Below are positions 16,256-23,169 of a stretch of DNA of 64,000 nucleotides, one piece after another. The translations under genes and the position numbers were made by a program. A model generated the notes under the pieces. The model did not search any database and was not told where the DNA came from. It worked only from the letters and a program-made list of their open reading frames with translations. Position 1 is the first letter of the stretch; every line of letters starts with the position of its first letter. Source of the stretch: a virus; IMG/VR virus record IMGVR_UViG_3300025874_000005, positions 1 to 64,000 of that record; one strand, 5' to 3'.

Positions 16256-16651
16256 ATGAAAGTTCCAAATAATTTATATGTAAAGTGGACTGATAAAAAA
16301 GGCTATGGAGTCTTCACAGACACACCTATTAAAAAGGGAGAACTTATTGAAAGATGCTATTGTATAAAAACTGGTAGTCCAAAAGACCATGTTAATGGTA
16401 CTTTAATGGATTATGTATTTAATTATCCTAGAGGTACTAGTATGGATAATGGAGCAGAACATGTATTACCTTTAGGTTTTGGTTGTATATACAACCATAG
16501 TAATGATAATAGTAATGCAATGTGGGATAATACTAAAGATATACCTTACCATTTTGATTTTATTGCTTTAAAAAATATTGAAGTTGGGGAAGAAATTTGC
16601 ACTTATTATGGAGATGAATATTGGCCAACTAAAGACATATCACCAATATAA
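16256..16651 (+). CDS. SET-domain protein, probable protein lysine methyltransferase
   Basis: 131 residues from ATG 16256 (an ATG at 16238 overlaps the previous gene). SET-domain hallmarks in order: KKGYGVFTDTPIKKGELI (14-31), the NHSNDN pseudoknot motif (80-85, family NHS/CxxPN) and GEEICTYYG (111-119) with the catalytic Tyr region. The family transfers methyl from SAM to protein lysines. Single-domain, no post-SET cysteines beyond a few scattered ones. The target could be host or virion proteins; not determinable here. Confidence 0.82.
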   Translation: MKVPNNLYVKWTDKKGYGVFTDTPIKKGELIERCYCIKTGSPKDHVNGTLMDYVFNYPRGTSMDNGAEHVLPLGFGCIYNHSNDNSNAMWDNTKDIPYHFDFIALKNIEVGEEICTYYGDEYWPTKDISPI

Positions 16652-16652
16652 C

Positions 16653-17153
16653 ATGAAAACCCCTAAAAAACCAAGTGGAAGAAGAGCTTTACCTTTTTAT
16701 TGGTGGAGGCGTTTTAGAACTCATAAATCTTTACCTTATAAATTTTCCCTTTTAGATAAAATTAGAAACGGGGATTTTGAATACCCAGAATACTTCCAAC
16801 AAGCAGAATGGGAGTTAAAGTGGATGAAGGATGAACAAAAAGAATTTATTGATAATTACCAAGGTCGAGAACCAGAGCAAGATAGACTTTATCTTGAAAT
16901 TGAGTTGCGTGCTAGGAAACGCTATAATAAATTGTTTGAAGATGGTATGAAAACCGAGTATGAAAGAATGGATGATTTAAAACAAAAATTGGGTAAAGTA
17001 TTTAAAATTAGTAAACAAGAAGTTCAAGATATTATGGAACAATTTGGAGGTACTACTGAAGAGTTGTATTTTCACATAGCAAAGATTAAAAATTATAACA
17101 TAGACACTTTAAATAAATTAAATGCAAGTAAAACTATTAAACATTACTCCTAA
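16653..17153 (+). CDS. hypothetical basic/helical protein
   Basis: 166 residues from ATG 16653, one base after the SET gene stop. The N-terminus is basic and aromatic (KKPSGRRALPFYWWRRFR), the rest predicted helical and highly charged (DRLYLEIELRARKRYNKL). Its end overlaps the thyX start by 32 bases, implying coupling. No family recognised; nucleic-acid binding is possible from the basic N-terminus. Confidence 0.7.
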   Translation: MKTPKKPSGRRALPFYWWRRFRTHKSLPYKFSLLDKIRNGDFEYPEYFQQAEWELKWMKDEQKEFIDNYQGREPEQDRLYLEIELRARKRYNKLFEDGMKTEYERMDDLKQKLGKVFKISKQEVQDIMEQFGGTTEELYFHIAKIKNYNIDTLNKLNASKTIKHYS

Positions 17154-17778
17154 TGCTGAAGAGCATATTGTGGAGATTGCACGTGTATCTAGTTCACGTA
17201 AGGATAAGAAGACTAATGCAGCAGGCCTTCTCAAATACCTTGTACGCCACAAGCACTGGTCGCCGTTTGAACATAGTCACGCGACGTTCGAAATTGAAAC
17301 TTCCAAAGCAATCGGAATCCAGCTCATCCGCCACCGTTCGTTTTCTTTTCAAGAGTTTAGCCAACGATATCAAGATGTTAATAAAGTTGGATCCATTTTT
17401 GAACCCATCGAGCTTCGAGAACAATGCGAAGACAACAGACAAAGCTCAACCAAAGTAGTTAATCCTATTATAAAGGGAGTAGACCTAAAAACCATTCAAA
17501 CTACAGCTTTAAACGCTATCAACGGACTTTTAAATAACTCCCATATTCTTTATAATCAACTTTTAGAAGCGGGAGTTGCTAGGGAGCAAGCTAGAATGAT
17601 TTTACCATTAACTACTACTACTAAAATTCAAATGACTGGATCGATTCGTTCTTGGGTTCATTTTCTTGAATTAAGAGATGATGAGCACGCCCAAAAAGAA
17701 ATACAACTAATAGCAAAAGAAATTAAAAAACAACTAAAAACAAACCTTCCAGTAATATCGGAAGCCTTAAATTTTTAA
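17122..17778 (+). CDS. thyX: flavin-dependent thymidylate synthase
   Basis: 218 residues. Makes dTMP from dUMP using FAD, NADPH and methylene-THF. The diagnostic RHRxxSxxxxSxR motif is RHRSFSFQEFSQR (70-82). The length is normal (about 220-250). The first 350 bases are visibly richer in G+C (for example around 17240-17340) than surrounding genes, suggesting recent transfer. Fits with NrdAB and the other nucleotide enzymes. Confidence 0.95.
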   Translation: MQVKLLNITPNAEEHIVEIARVSSSRKDKKTNAAGLLKYLVRHKHWSPFEHSHATFEIETSKAIGIQLIRHRSFSFQEFSQRYQDVNKVGSIFEPIELREQCEDNRQSSTKVVNPIIKGVDLKTIQTTALNAINGLLNNSHILYNQLLEAGVAREQARMILPLTTTTKIQMTGSIRSWVHFLELRDDEHAQKEIQLIAKEIKKQLKTNLPVISEALNF

Positions 17779-17779
17779 A

Positions 17780-17959
17780 ATGATAGAATTTTTTAAACAT
17801 GCTTTAGGATTATGTGGTGAACATTGGCACCCAAACATTTTTACAATTATCTTAGGTGGGCTTGGATTATCCGCTCCATTTTCGTATATTAAATACAAAT
17901 TAAACAGTTATGGCAATAAAAATAAGTCACGAAACACCCCTATGTCTATTAAACGATAG
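17780..17959 (+). CDS. small membrane protein overlapping the next gene
   Basis: 59 residues, ATG 17780, one base after the thyX stop. The core EHWHPNIFTIILGGLGLSAP contains one hydrophobic span. The frame runs 50 bases into the next gene and contains the promoter at 17861-17894. Good start spacing and a sensible protein argue it is real, but it could be a by-product of the promoter region. Confidence 0.55.
   Translation: MIEFFKHALGLCGEHWHPNIFTIILGGLGLSAPFSYIKYKLNSYGNKNKSRNTPMSIKR
17861..17894 (+). promoter_or_regulatory. promoter upstream of the TGT/DpdA-like gene, inside a small ORF
   Basis: CTTG at 17861-17864 and TATATT at 17885-17890 (24 apart), TTTTCG before the -7 box as elsewhere. 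The spacer has a GGAT-T-ATCC repeat. Confidence 0.55.
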
Positions 17960-18701
17960 TAGACGATTTAATGATTATGACTATTGTCTTCCCCATTTAT
18001 TGGATGAAGAACCAGGTTATTTAGAATATTTTTTAGAATCTAAAAGACAAGGTCGTTATATTATAATGGATAATTCTCTTCATGAATTAGGCGAAGCCTA
18101 TAACCATGAACGTCTTGTATATTGGGTTAATGAATTAGAACCTAATGAATTTATAGTACCAGATGTTTGGGAAAATTGTGTAGAATCTATTCAAAATGCT
18201 GAAATATGGAATATTTATGATTTTCCTGAAGGAGTTGAGAAAGTTGCTGTAGTTCAAGCAAAAACAATTCATGAAGCTTCACAATGTGTTAAAGCTTATA
18301 AAAATTTAGGTTACGGTAAAATTTGTTTTTCATATGGGGCTTCTTATTATAATGATGTTTGTCCTCACCCAAATAAGGATTTAGGTAAAGCTTTAGGAAG
18401 ACTTTATGTAATTTCAGCTTTAATGAAAATGGGAGATATTAAACAAGATGATAGAATTCATTTATTAGGATGTGCTGTACCCCAAGAGTTTGGGTGGTAT
18501 GAAGGTATTAATTGCATAGAATCAATTGATACATCAAACCCAGTTATGGCGACATTAGAAGATGTTCAATATAGAAATTATGGTTTATATCAAAAACCAA
18601 AAGCAAATATGAATGATTATTTTTATATGTTAAATGATCAAGTTGATTATGATCTTTTAACTTACAATTTAGATGTGTTTAAAATGATAAATAATTTATA
18701 A
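17910..18701 (+). CDS. tRNA-guanine transglycosylase-like (DpdA-type) DNA modification enzyme
   Basis: 263 residues. TGT-fold signals appear in the right order: RYIIMDNSLHELGEA (49-63) at the place of TGT DSGGFQ with general-base Asp54, VVQ (114-116) at the VVQG position, HLLGCAVPQEF (184-194) matching RYLMGVG-P-D and SIDTSNP (205-211) matching the FDCVxPTR nucleophile region with Asp207. TGT-fold DpdA proteins insert 7-deazaguanine bases into DNA. QueC, QueD, QueE and FolE are all encoded within the next 7.5 kb, which supports that role. It is shorter than bacterial TGT (about 375) and lacks its zinc site. Confidence 0.7.
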   Translation: MAIKISHETPLCLLNDSRRFNDYDYCLPHLLDEEPGYLEYFLESKRQGRYIIMDNSLHELGEAYNHERLVYWVNELEPNEFIVPDVWENCVESIQNAEIWNIYDFPEGVEKVAVVQAKTIHEASQCVKAYKNLGYGKICFSYGASYYNDVCPHPNKDLGKALGRLYVISALMKMGDIKQDDRIHLLGCAVPQEFGWYEGINCIESIDTSNPVMATLEDVQYRNYGLYQKPKANMNDYFYMLNDQVDYDLLTYNLDVFKMINNL

Positions 18702-18702
18702 A

Positions 18703-18897
18703 ATGGCAAAACTAACAAGAAATGTAAATTACGCAAATTACAGATGGGAAGAATATGTGTTAACCGAAGAAGAATTAACACAGTGGAAAACGGGTGATGA
18801 AGATATCCAACAAGAGATTATAGATAATGCAGATTGGGATCTAGTAAGAGATAAACCAATTGATGATTACAGTGAACCAGAATTTATAGAAGAATAA
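18703..18897 (+). CDS. hypothetical protein
   Basis: 64 residues, acidic, starting one base after the TGT-like gene. Contains NYRWEEYVLTEEELTQW and an acidic C-terminus (YSEPEFIEE). No motif recognised. Confidence 0.7.
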   Translation: MAKLTRNVNYANYRWEEYVLTEEELTQWKTGDEDIQQEIIDNADWDLVRDKPIDDYSEPEFIEE

Positions 18898-18901
18898 AGA
18901 T

Positions 18902-19126
18902 ATGTTAAAAAAACAATCAATAAGGTCTAATCAGACCATTTTTATCAATAATAATGATAAATCAGCAAGTAAAGATGAAATTCTAGCACTTAGTGAATTT
19001 TGGACTGATAGAGAAGAAGGATTATTTCGAAAACTTCTTAAACAAGGTGGAAGTACAAAAATACAAGGTACTCATTTTAAAGTGGTTGTTGAAGAAAAAC
19101 AACTTAAATTACGTGACATGCAATAG
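18902..19126 (+). CDS. hypothetical protein
   Basis: 74 residues, basic N-terminus (MLKKQSIRSNQT), soluble. Four bases after the preceding stop. Its stop codon overlaps the 5' strand of a possible pseudoknot before queC (19125-19158). Confidence 0.65.
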   Translation: MLKKQSIRSNQTIFINNNDKSASKDEILALSEFWTDREEGLFRKLLKQGGSTKIQGTHFKVVVEEKQLKLRDMQ

Positions 19127-19158
19127 CGTTTGCCTATACGCTTAAAATACCTGGCAAA
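19125..19158 (+). promoter_or_regulatory. candidate H-type pseudoknot leader of queC
   Basis: AGCG (19125-19128) pairs with CGCT (19139-19142), and the loop bases TTTGCC (19129-19134) pair with GGCAAA (19153-19158) across an A-rich linker. This is the crossing order of an H-type pseudoknot, the fold of preQ1-I riboswitches, 15 bases before the queC ATG. No known riboswitch consensus was matched, and the first connecting loop would be zero to one base, which is tight. Confidence 0.35.
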
Positions 19159-19173
19159 TATAAATAAATAAAA

Positions 19174-20046
19174 ATGACACAATTGGAATTAAATTTTAAG
19201 GACTCACGACGTCCGAAACACGCAGTAGTATCACTTTCAGGTGGTATGGATTCAAGTACATTATTGCTTAAATGTCTTGATAAATTTGAAACAGTAACAG
19301 CTTTATCCTTTGACTATGGTCAAAAACATAAGGTTGAACTAAAAAGAGCAAGAGCATTAGTTGATTATTTAAATAGACAATGTACTGACAATAATTGTTA
19401 TGGTGGTTGTAGAATTAAATATCAGGTTATTAAATTAGATGGATTAGTTGATTTACTAGATTCAGCATTAGTTGAAGGTGGTGAAGAAGTACCAGAAGGG
19501 CATTACGCAGCTGAAAATATGAAAGCTACTGTAGTACCTAATAGAAATAAAATATTTGCTTCTATAACTCAGGCAGTTGCTTTATCAGTAGCAAATAGAA
19601 CAGAAGAAGGAACATCAATTGCTTTAGGAATTCATGCCGGGGATCATGATATTTACCCTGATTGTAGACAAGAATTTAGAGATGCTGATGATCATGCTTT
19701 TAGAGAAGGTAATTGGGATGCTGAAAGAGTAGGTTATTATACTCCTTATCTTAAAGGTGATAAATTTACTATTCTTCAAGATGGAGAAGTATTATGTGAA
19801 AAATTAGGTATTGATTTTGATGAAGTTTATGCTAGAACAAACACTTCATATAAACCAACACCTGAAGGGTGGTCTGATTACAAATCAGCATCATCTGTAG
19901 AACGTATTGAAGCGTTCATTAAATTAGGAAGACCTGATCCAGTACAATATGCCGATGAAACAGGTCCTGTTGATTATGAAACGGCAAGAATATATGTTGA
20001 ACAAGTTCTTTCAGAATACGAAAAAGAACAATTAAAAATTAAATAA
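19174..20046 (+). CDS. queC: 7-cyano-7-deazaguanine synthase, QueC-like, lacking the C-terminal zinc cysteines
   Basis: 290 residues. The QueC family converts CDG through ADG to preQ0 using ATP. The PP-loop SLSGGMDSST (20-29), the FDYGQKH segment and GDHDIYPDCR are present. In typical QueC the end carries CxxxxxxxCGxCxxC that binds zinc; here residues 222-248 keep the frame (TNTSYKP ... SSVERIEAF) but contain no cysteine. A separate CxxxxCxxxC cluster appears at 70-79. Altered zinc use or a changed end product is possible. Confidence 0.85.
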   Translation: MTQLELNFKDSRRPKHAVVSLSGGMDSSTLLLKCLDKFETVTALSFDYGQKHKVELKRARALVDYLNRQCTDNNCYGGCRIKYQVIKLDGLVDLLDSALVEGGEEVPEGHYAAENMKATVVPNRNKIFASITQAVALSVANRTEEGTSIALGIHAGDHDIYPDCRQEFRDADDHAFREGNWDAERVGYYTPYLKGDKFTILQDGEVLCEKLGIDFDEVYARTNTSYKPTPEGWSDYKSASSVERIEAFIKLGRPDPVQYADETGPVDYETARIYVEQVLSEYEKEQLKIK

Positions 20047-20047
20047 A

Positions 20048-20269
20048 ATGGAAAATAAAGAATTAAATAAAGAAGTAGATAAAATAGTTAACCAATTAGC
20101 AGGTGCTAATATAAAAGAATTACCTGATGCTTACATGCACCAAAAAATCAGTTTTATTAAATCTGGTGTAAGAATTTTAGGTTATTGTTTTATCCCATTT
20201 AGCTTGGGTTGGGCAACTGCTTTTCTTATATTGAGTGAAGTAATAGGTATAATCGAAGAATTAGTATAA
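20048..20269 (+). CDS. small membrane protein
   Basis: 73 residues. N-terminal 35 residues are charged and helical, followed by a hydrophobic C-terminal half (ILGYCFIPFSLGWATAFLIL). One base after queC. Unknown function. Confidence 0.65.
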   Translation: MENKELNKEVDKIVNQLAGANIKELPDAYMHQKISFIKSGVRILGYCFIPFSLGWATAFLILSEVIGIIEELV

Positions 20270-20285
20270 ATTAAATAAATAAAAA

Positions 20286-20543
20286 ATGAATAGAGGAATT
20301 TTGTATTTCAGCGCACCATGGTGCGGACCTTGTAAAGTAATGTCTCCTTTGATGGAACAAATGGAAAAACAAGGAAAAATTAAGATGAAAAAAATTAATG
20401 TTGATTATGATGCTTCAATGCCTCAAAAATATAACATTAAAAGTGTACCTACTATGGTCTTAACAGATTTAGATGGTAATGAAATTAAAAGAACAACAGG
20501 AAATATGTCTGAGGTTCAAATAATGGAGTTTTACAATGGGTAA
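20286..20543 (+). CDS. trx: thioredoxin
   Basis: 85 residues, a compact thioredoxin with active site WCGPC (12-16 region of FSAPWCGPCKVM) and cis-Pro loop SVPTMVL. Short compared with bacterial thioredoxin (about 105). A natural electron donor for the phage NrdA. Its last 8 bases overlap the queD start. Confidence 0.92.
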   Translation: MNRGILYFSAPWCGPCKVMSPLMEQMEKQGKIKMKKINVDYDASMPQKYNIKSVPTMVLTDLDGNEIKRTTGNMSEVQIMEFYNG

Positions 20544-21000
20544 ATTTTCATCAAGTAAAGTATTTGACGGGTTTAGTACAGTGTTTCGTCAATGGAAAGC
20601 TGAAGATACACATTGTAGATTTTTACATGGATATGGTATTAGTTTCAAAGTATATTTTGAAGGTGATTTAGATGATAGAAACTGGGTTTGGGATTTTGGT
20701 GGTATGAAGCGTGCTAAAACCCAAATTGAGGGTAAATCACCTAAGGAATGGATGGATTATATGTTTGACCATACTGTTATCATTGCAGAAGATGACCCAG
20801 GTATGAAAGGTTGGGAAACTATGAATCAACTAGGAGTAATTCAATTAAGAGTAATTGAAGCTACAGGTGCAGAAAAATTTGCAGAATATATTTATAATAA
20901 GCTCAATGATTTTGTATTTGAAGAAACAGATAATAGAGTTAGAGTAACAAAAGTTAAATTTATGGAGCATGGAAAAAATGCTGCATATTATAGTGAATAA
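20536..21000 (+). CDS. queD: 6-carboxytetrahydropterin synthase-like, QueD family with altered zinc site
   Basis: 154 residues. QueD makes CPH4 from dihydroneopterin triphosphate. The catalytic Cys and following His are in THCRFLHGYG (25-34: Cys27, His31), with WDFGGMK and FDHTVII matching the DFG and LDHT motifs. The second His of the family HGH is Tyr33, and the upstream FxxxH ligand reads FSTVF, so two of three usual zinc ligands are missing; His26 may substitute. Neighbours queC and queE support the assignment. Confidence 0.82.
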   Translation: MGKFSSSKVFDGFSTVFRQWKAEDTHCRFLHGYGISFKVYFEGDLDDRNWVWDFGGMKRAKTQIEGKSPKEWMDYMFDHTVIIAEDDPGMKGWETMNQLGVIQLRVIEATGAEKFAEYIYNKLNDFVFEETDNRVRVTKVKFMEHGKNAAYYSE

Positions 21001-21021
21001 AAAACCACTTAAAAAAATTGT

Positions 21022-21798
21022 ATGTTAAAAAGAATAGAAGATTATAATAAAAATCTACCTGTTGTAGAAATTTATACAGCAGTTCAGTCAGAAGGATCAA
21101 GAGCAGGTTACCCAACAGTAGTTATTAGAACAACAGGTTGTACTCATCGATGTTATTTTGGAGAAGGTGGTTGGTGTGACTCTTGGTATACTAGTATTCA
21201 TCCTGAAAAAGGACATTTTAATTTCAAAGACATTATTGAAATGTATGAGAAAAATCCTCATATAAAAGAAATGATGTTAACTGGAGGCTCACCTACTATG
21301 CATCCTGCTTTGGTAAATGAATTAACACATTTTGCACATGAAAATGATATTTTTATTACTATCGAAACTGAGGGATCTCATTTCCTCCCCACAGACTATC
21401 CTATTAATTTATTATCTATTAGCCCTAAGTTTAGTAATTCTGTACCAGTTGTAGGTGTTTTAACTCCCCAAGGTAAAGAAACGGATGAAAAAATGATTAA
21501 AACTCATAATAGGCTTAGACTTAATTATGATGCAATGAAACAATCAATTGAATATCATTCTGATTATCATATCAAACCAGTATGGGACGGTAAGGATGAA
21601 GGAGCATTAGCTGAGATTATGGAATGTATTAAAACATTAGAAGTACCTCAACATAAAGTATGGTTTATGCCTGCTGGAGATTCAAGAGAAGCATTATTTA
21701 AGTCATACCCAGTATTATTTGATTGGGTTAGGGACAATGGTTATAGAATGACATGGAGACCTCACATTATTGCCTTTGAAGACAAAAGAGAAGTATAA
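21022..21798 (+). CDS. queE: 7-carboxy-7-deazaguanine synthase, QueE-like radical SAM enzyme
   Basis: 258 residues. Converts CPH4 to CDG. The N-terminus VVEIYTAVQSEGSRAGYP is the QueE signature and the cluster cysteines are Cys40, Cys44 and Cys52, giving CxxxCx7C instead of CxxxCxxC. MLTGGSPTMHP and the downstream ETEGSHFLP are the glycine-rich and substrate motifs. Sits two genes after queC, as the third enzyme of the module. Confidence 0.9.
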   Translation: MLKRIEDYNKNLPVVEIYTAVQSEGSRAGYPTVVIRTTGCTHRCYFGEGGWCDSWYTSIHPEKGHFNFKDIIEMYEKNPHIKEMMLTGGSPTMHPALVNELTHFAHENDIFITIETEGSHFLPTDYPINLLSISPKFSNSVPVVGVLTPQGKETDEKMIKTHNRLRLNYDAMKQSIEYHSDYHIKPVWDGKDEGALAEIMECIKTLEVPQHKVWFMPAGDSREALFKSYPVLFDWVRDNGYRMTWRPHIIAFEDKREV

Positions 21799-21932
21799 TG
21801 TCTAAAGAAGAAGCACTTGAAATACTGGAAGAAATATCAGAAAATGTTAGTGTTTGTTGTGCTATAACAATGGAACCAGATGAAGTTTTACTATTAATAG
21901 ATAAATTAAAGAAATACTTAGAAAATGTATAA
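21798..21932 (+). CDS. hypothetical 44-residue protein
   Basis: ATG 21798 overlaps the queE stop by one base (TAATG) and the frame ends 8 bases into the nuclease gene. A predicted all-helical, acidic peptide with a Cys-Cys pair (VSVCCAIT). Chained overlaps support translation; function unknown. Confidence 0.6.
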   Translation: MSKEEALEILEEISENVSVCCAITMEPDEVLLLIDKLKKYLENV

Positions 21933-22263
21933 ATACAATGCAAAATTAGATAGAGTTGTTGATGGAGATACTGTTGATGCCCTTGTAGATTTAGGATTTA
22001 ATACTTGGAAAAAAGTAAGAATTAGAATGGTAGGGATGAATGCCCCAGAGTCAAGAACTAGAGATTTAGAAGAAAAAGCAAGAGGAATTGCTGCTAAAAT
22101 TAGATTAGAAGAATTACTAGAAAAAGGATCATTTATTTTAGAATCTCAAGGTGTAGGTAAATACGGTAGATGTTTAGGAATTATATTTGTTAATGAAGTA
22201 AATGTAAATAAACAATTAATAACTGAAGGACATGCTGTAGAGTATAATGGAGGGAAAAGATAA
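21925..22263 (+). CDS. staphylococcal nuclease-like protein (SNase)
   Basis: 112 residues. The nuclease core is complete: VVDGDTVDALVD with the metal-binding Asp, RIRMVGMNAPESR with the first catalytic Arg, EEKARG with the Glu, and GKYGRCLGI with the second Arg. No signal peptide, so it acts in the cytoplasm, perhaps in host DNA breakdown or nucleotide recycling. Shorter than the S. aureus enzyme (149) but all key residues are kept. Confidence 0.88.
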   Translation: MYKYNAKLDRVVDGDTVDALVDLGFNTWKKVRIRMVGMNAPESRTRDLEEKARGIAAKIRLEELLEKGSFILESQGVGKYGRCLGIIFVNEVNVNKQLITEGHAVEYNGGKR

Positions 22264-22264
22264 A

Positions 22265-22651
22265 ATGCATTATATAACCCAACACCCAATTAAAAAATCA
22301 GATTTAGGATTCCATGGAAATTTATTTGGAGGAAAATTACTAGCTTGGTTAGATGCAGCAGCTGCTTCTTATGCTTCTGAGTTTTGTGATACCCCACGAA
22401 TGGTAACTAAGAGTATAGATAAATGCATTTTTAATAAACCTGCTAAAGAAGGTCAGTTATTAAAAATATATGGTGATGTAAAAAAAATTGGAACTACTTC
22501 TTTAACATTATATATGGAAGCACGTTCACATAATGTTTATAATGGAAAGCAAAATGTTATTTTAGCAACAAATATTACATTTGTTAGAATAGATGAAATG
22601 GGAGATGCTATCCCAATATCAGATAGAGTTAAATCAAAATTAAAAATATGA
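22265..22651 (+). CDS. hot-dog-fold acyl-CoA thioesterase
   Basis: 128 residues from ATG 22265; an in-frame ATG at 22247 lies inside the previous gene. The YciA/BFIT-type signature NLFGGKLLAWLDAAAASYA includes the catalytic Asp, and TNITFVRID closes the sheet. Family members hydrolyse acyl-CoA. Unusual in a phage, and no lipid genes are nearby, so its substrate is open. Confidence 0.82.
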   Translation: MHYITQHPIKKSDLGFHGNLFGGKLLAWLDAAAASYASEFCDTPRMVTKSIDKCIFNKPAKEGQLLKIYGDVKKIGTTSLTLYMEARSHNVYNGKQNVILATNITFVRIDEMGDAIPISDRVKSKLKI

Positions 22652-23151
22652 ATCAATTAATTAGTGCTAAAGATATAGATATCCAAACAAAAATAGTTGC
22701 AAAACAAATATCAGATGAACATAAAGGTGATAAAACTCCTGTAGTAATGGTTGGGTTACTTAATGGTTGTTTTGCGTTTTATGCTGATTTAGTACGGGCT
22801 ATGCCAATTGATGTGGAATGTGATTTTATGCGCGTTAAATCGTATATAAATCGTAAACAAGGCGATATAGTTATTGCTAAAGACCTTGAGACTCCTATTA
22901 AAGGTAAGCATGTTTATATTGTAGATGACATTTATGACACTGGAAATACTATGAAAGTTGTTATTGATTATTTAAATGTTAAAAAACCAGCTTCTATTTC
23001 AATTGTAAGTTTAGTTACTAGAAAATCATCCCCAACACCTCCAGTTAAAATGTTTAATGCTTTTAAGATTGATAATGAGTGGTTAGTTGGATTTGGGATG
23101 GATAATGAAAAAGGTTATTTAAGAAATTTACCTGCTATTTATTCTCTATAA
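22648..23151 (+). CDS. hpt: hypoxanthine/purine phosphoribosyltransferase
   Basis: 167 residues. PRPP-binding motif VDDIYDTGNT (92-101), upstream GLLNGCFAF loop (36-44) and ending LPAIYSL as in bacterial Hpt. Salvages purine bases to nucleotides. With the 7-deazaguanine pathway nearby, it may recover guanine or hypoxanthine released by base exchange, which is inference. Overlaps the thioesterase by 4 bases (ATGA). Confidence 0.9.
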   Translation: MNQLISAKDIDIQTKIVAKQISDEHKGDKTPVVMVGLLNGCFAFYADLVRAMPIDVECDFMRVKSYINRKQGDIVIAKDLETPIKGKHVYIVDDIYDTGNTMKVVIDYLNVKKPASISIVSLVTRKSSPTPPVKMFNAFKIDNEWLVGFGMDNEKGYLRNLPAIYSL

Positions 23152-23159
23152 TATTTATA
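23152..23159 (+). promoter_or_regulatory. TATTTATA box, candidate late promoter
   Basis: TATTTATA right after the hpt stop and 10 bases before the ATG of a probable virion protein. Confidence 0.4.
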
Positions 23160-23169
23160 ATAAAATACT

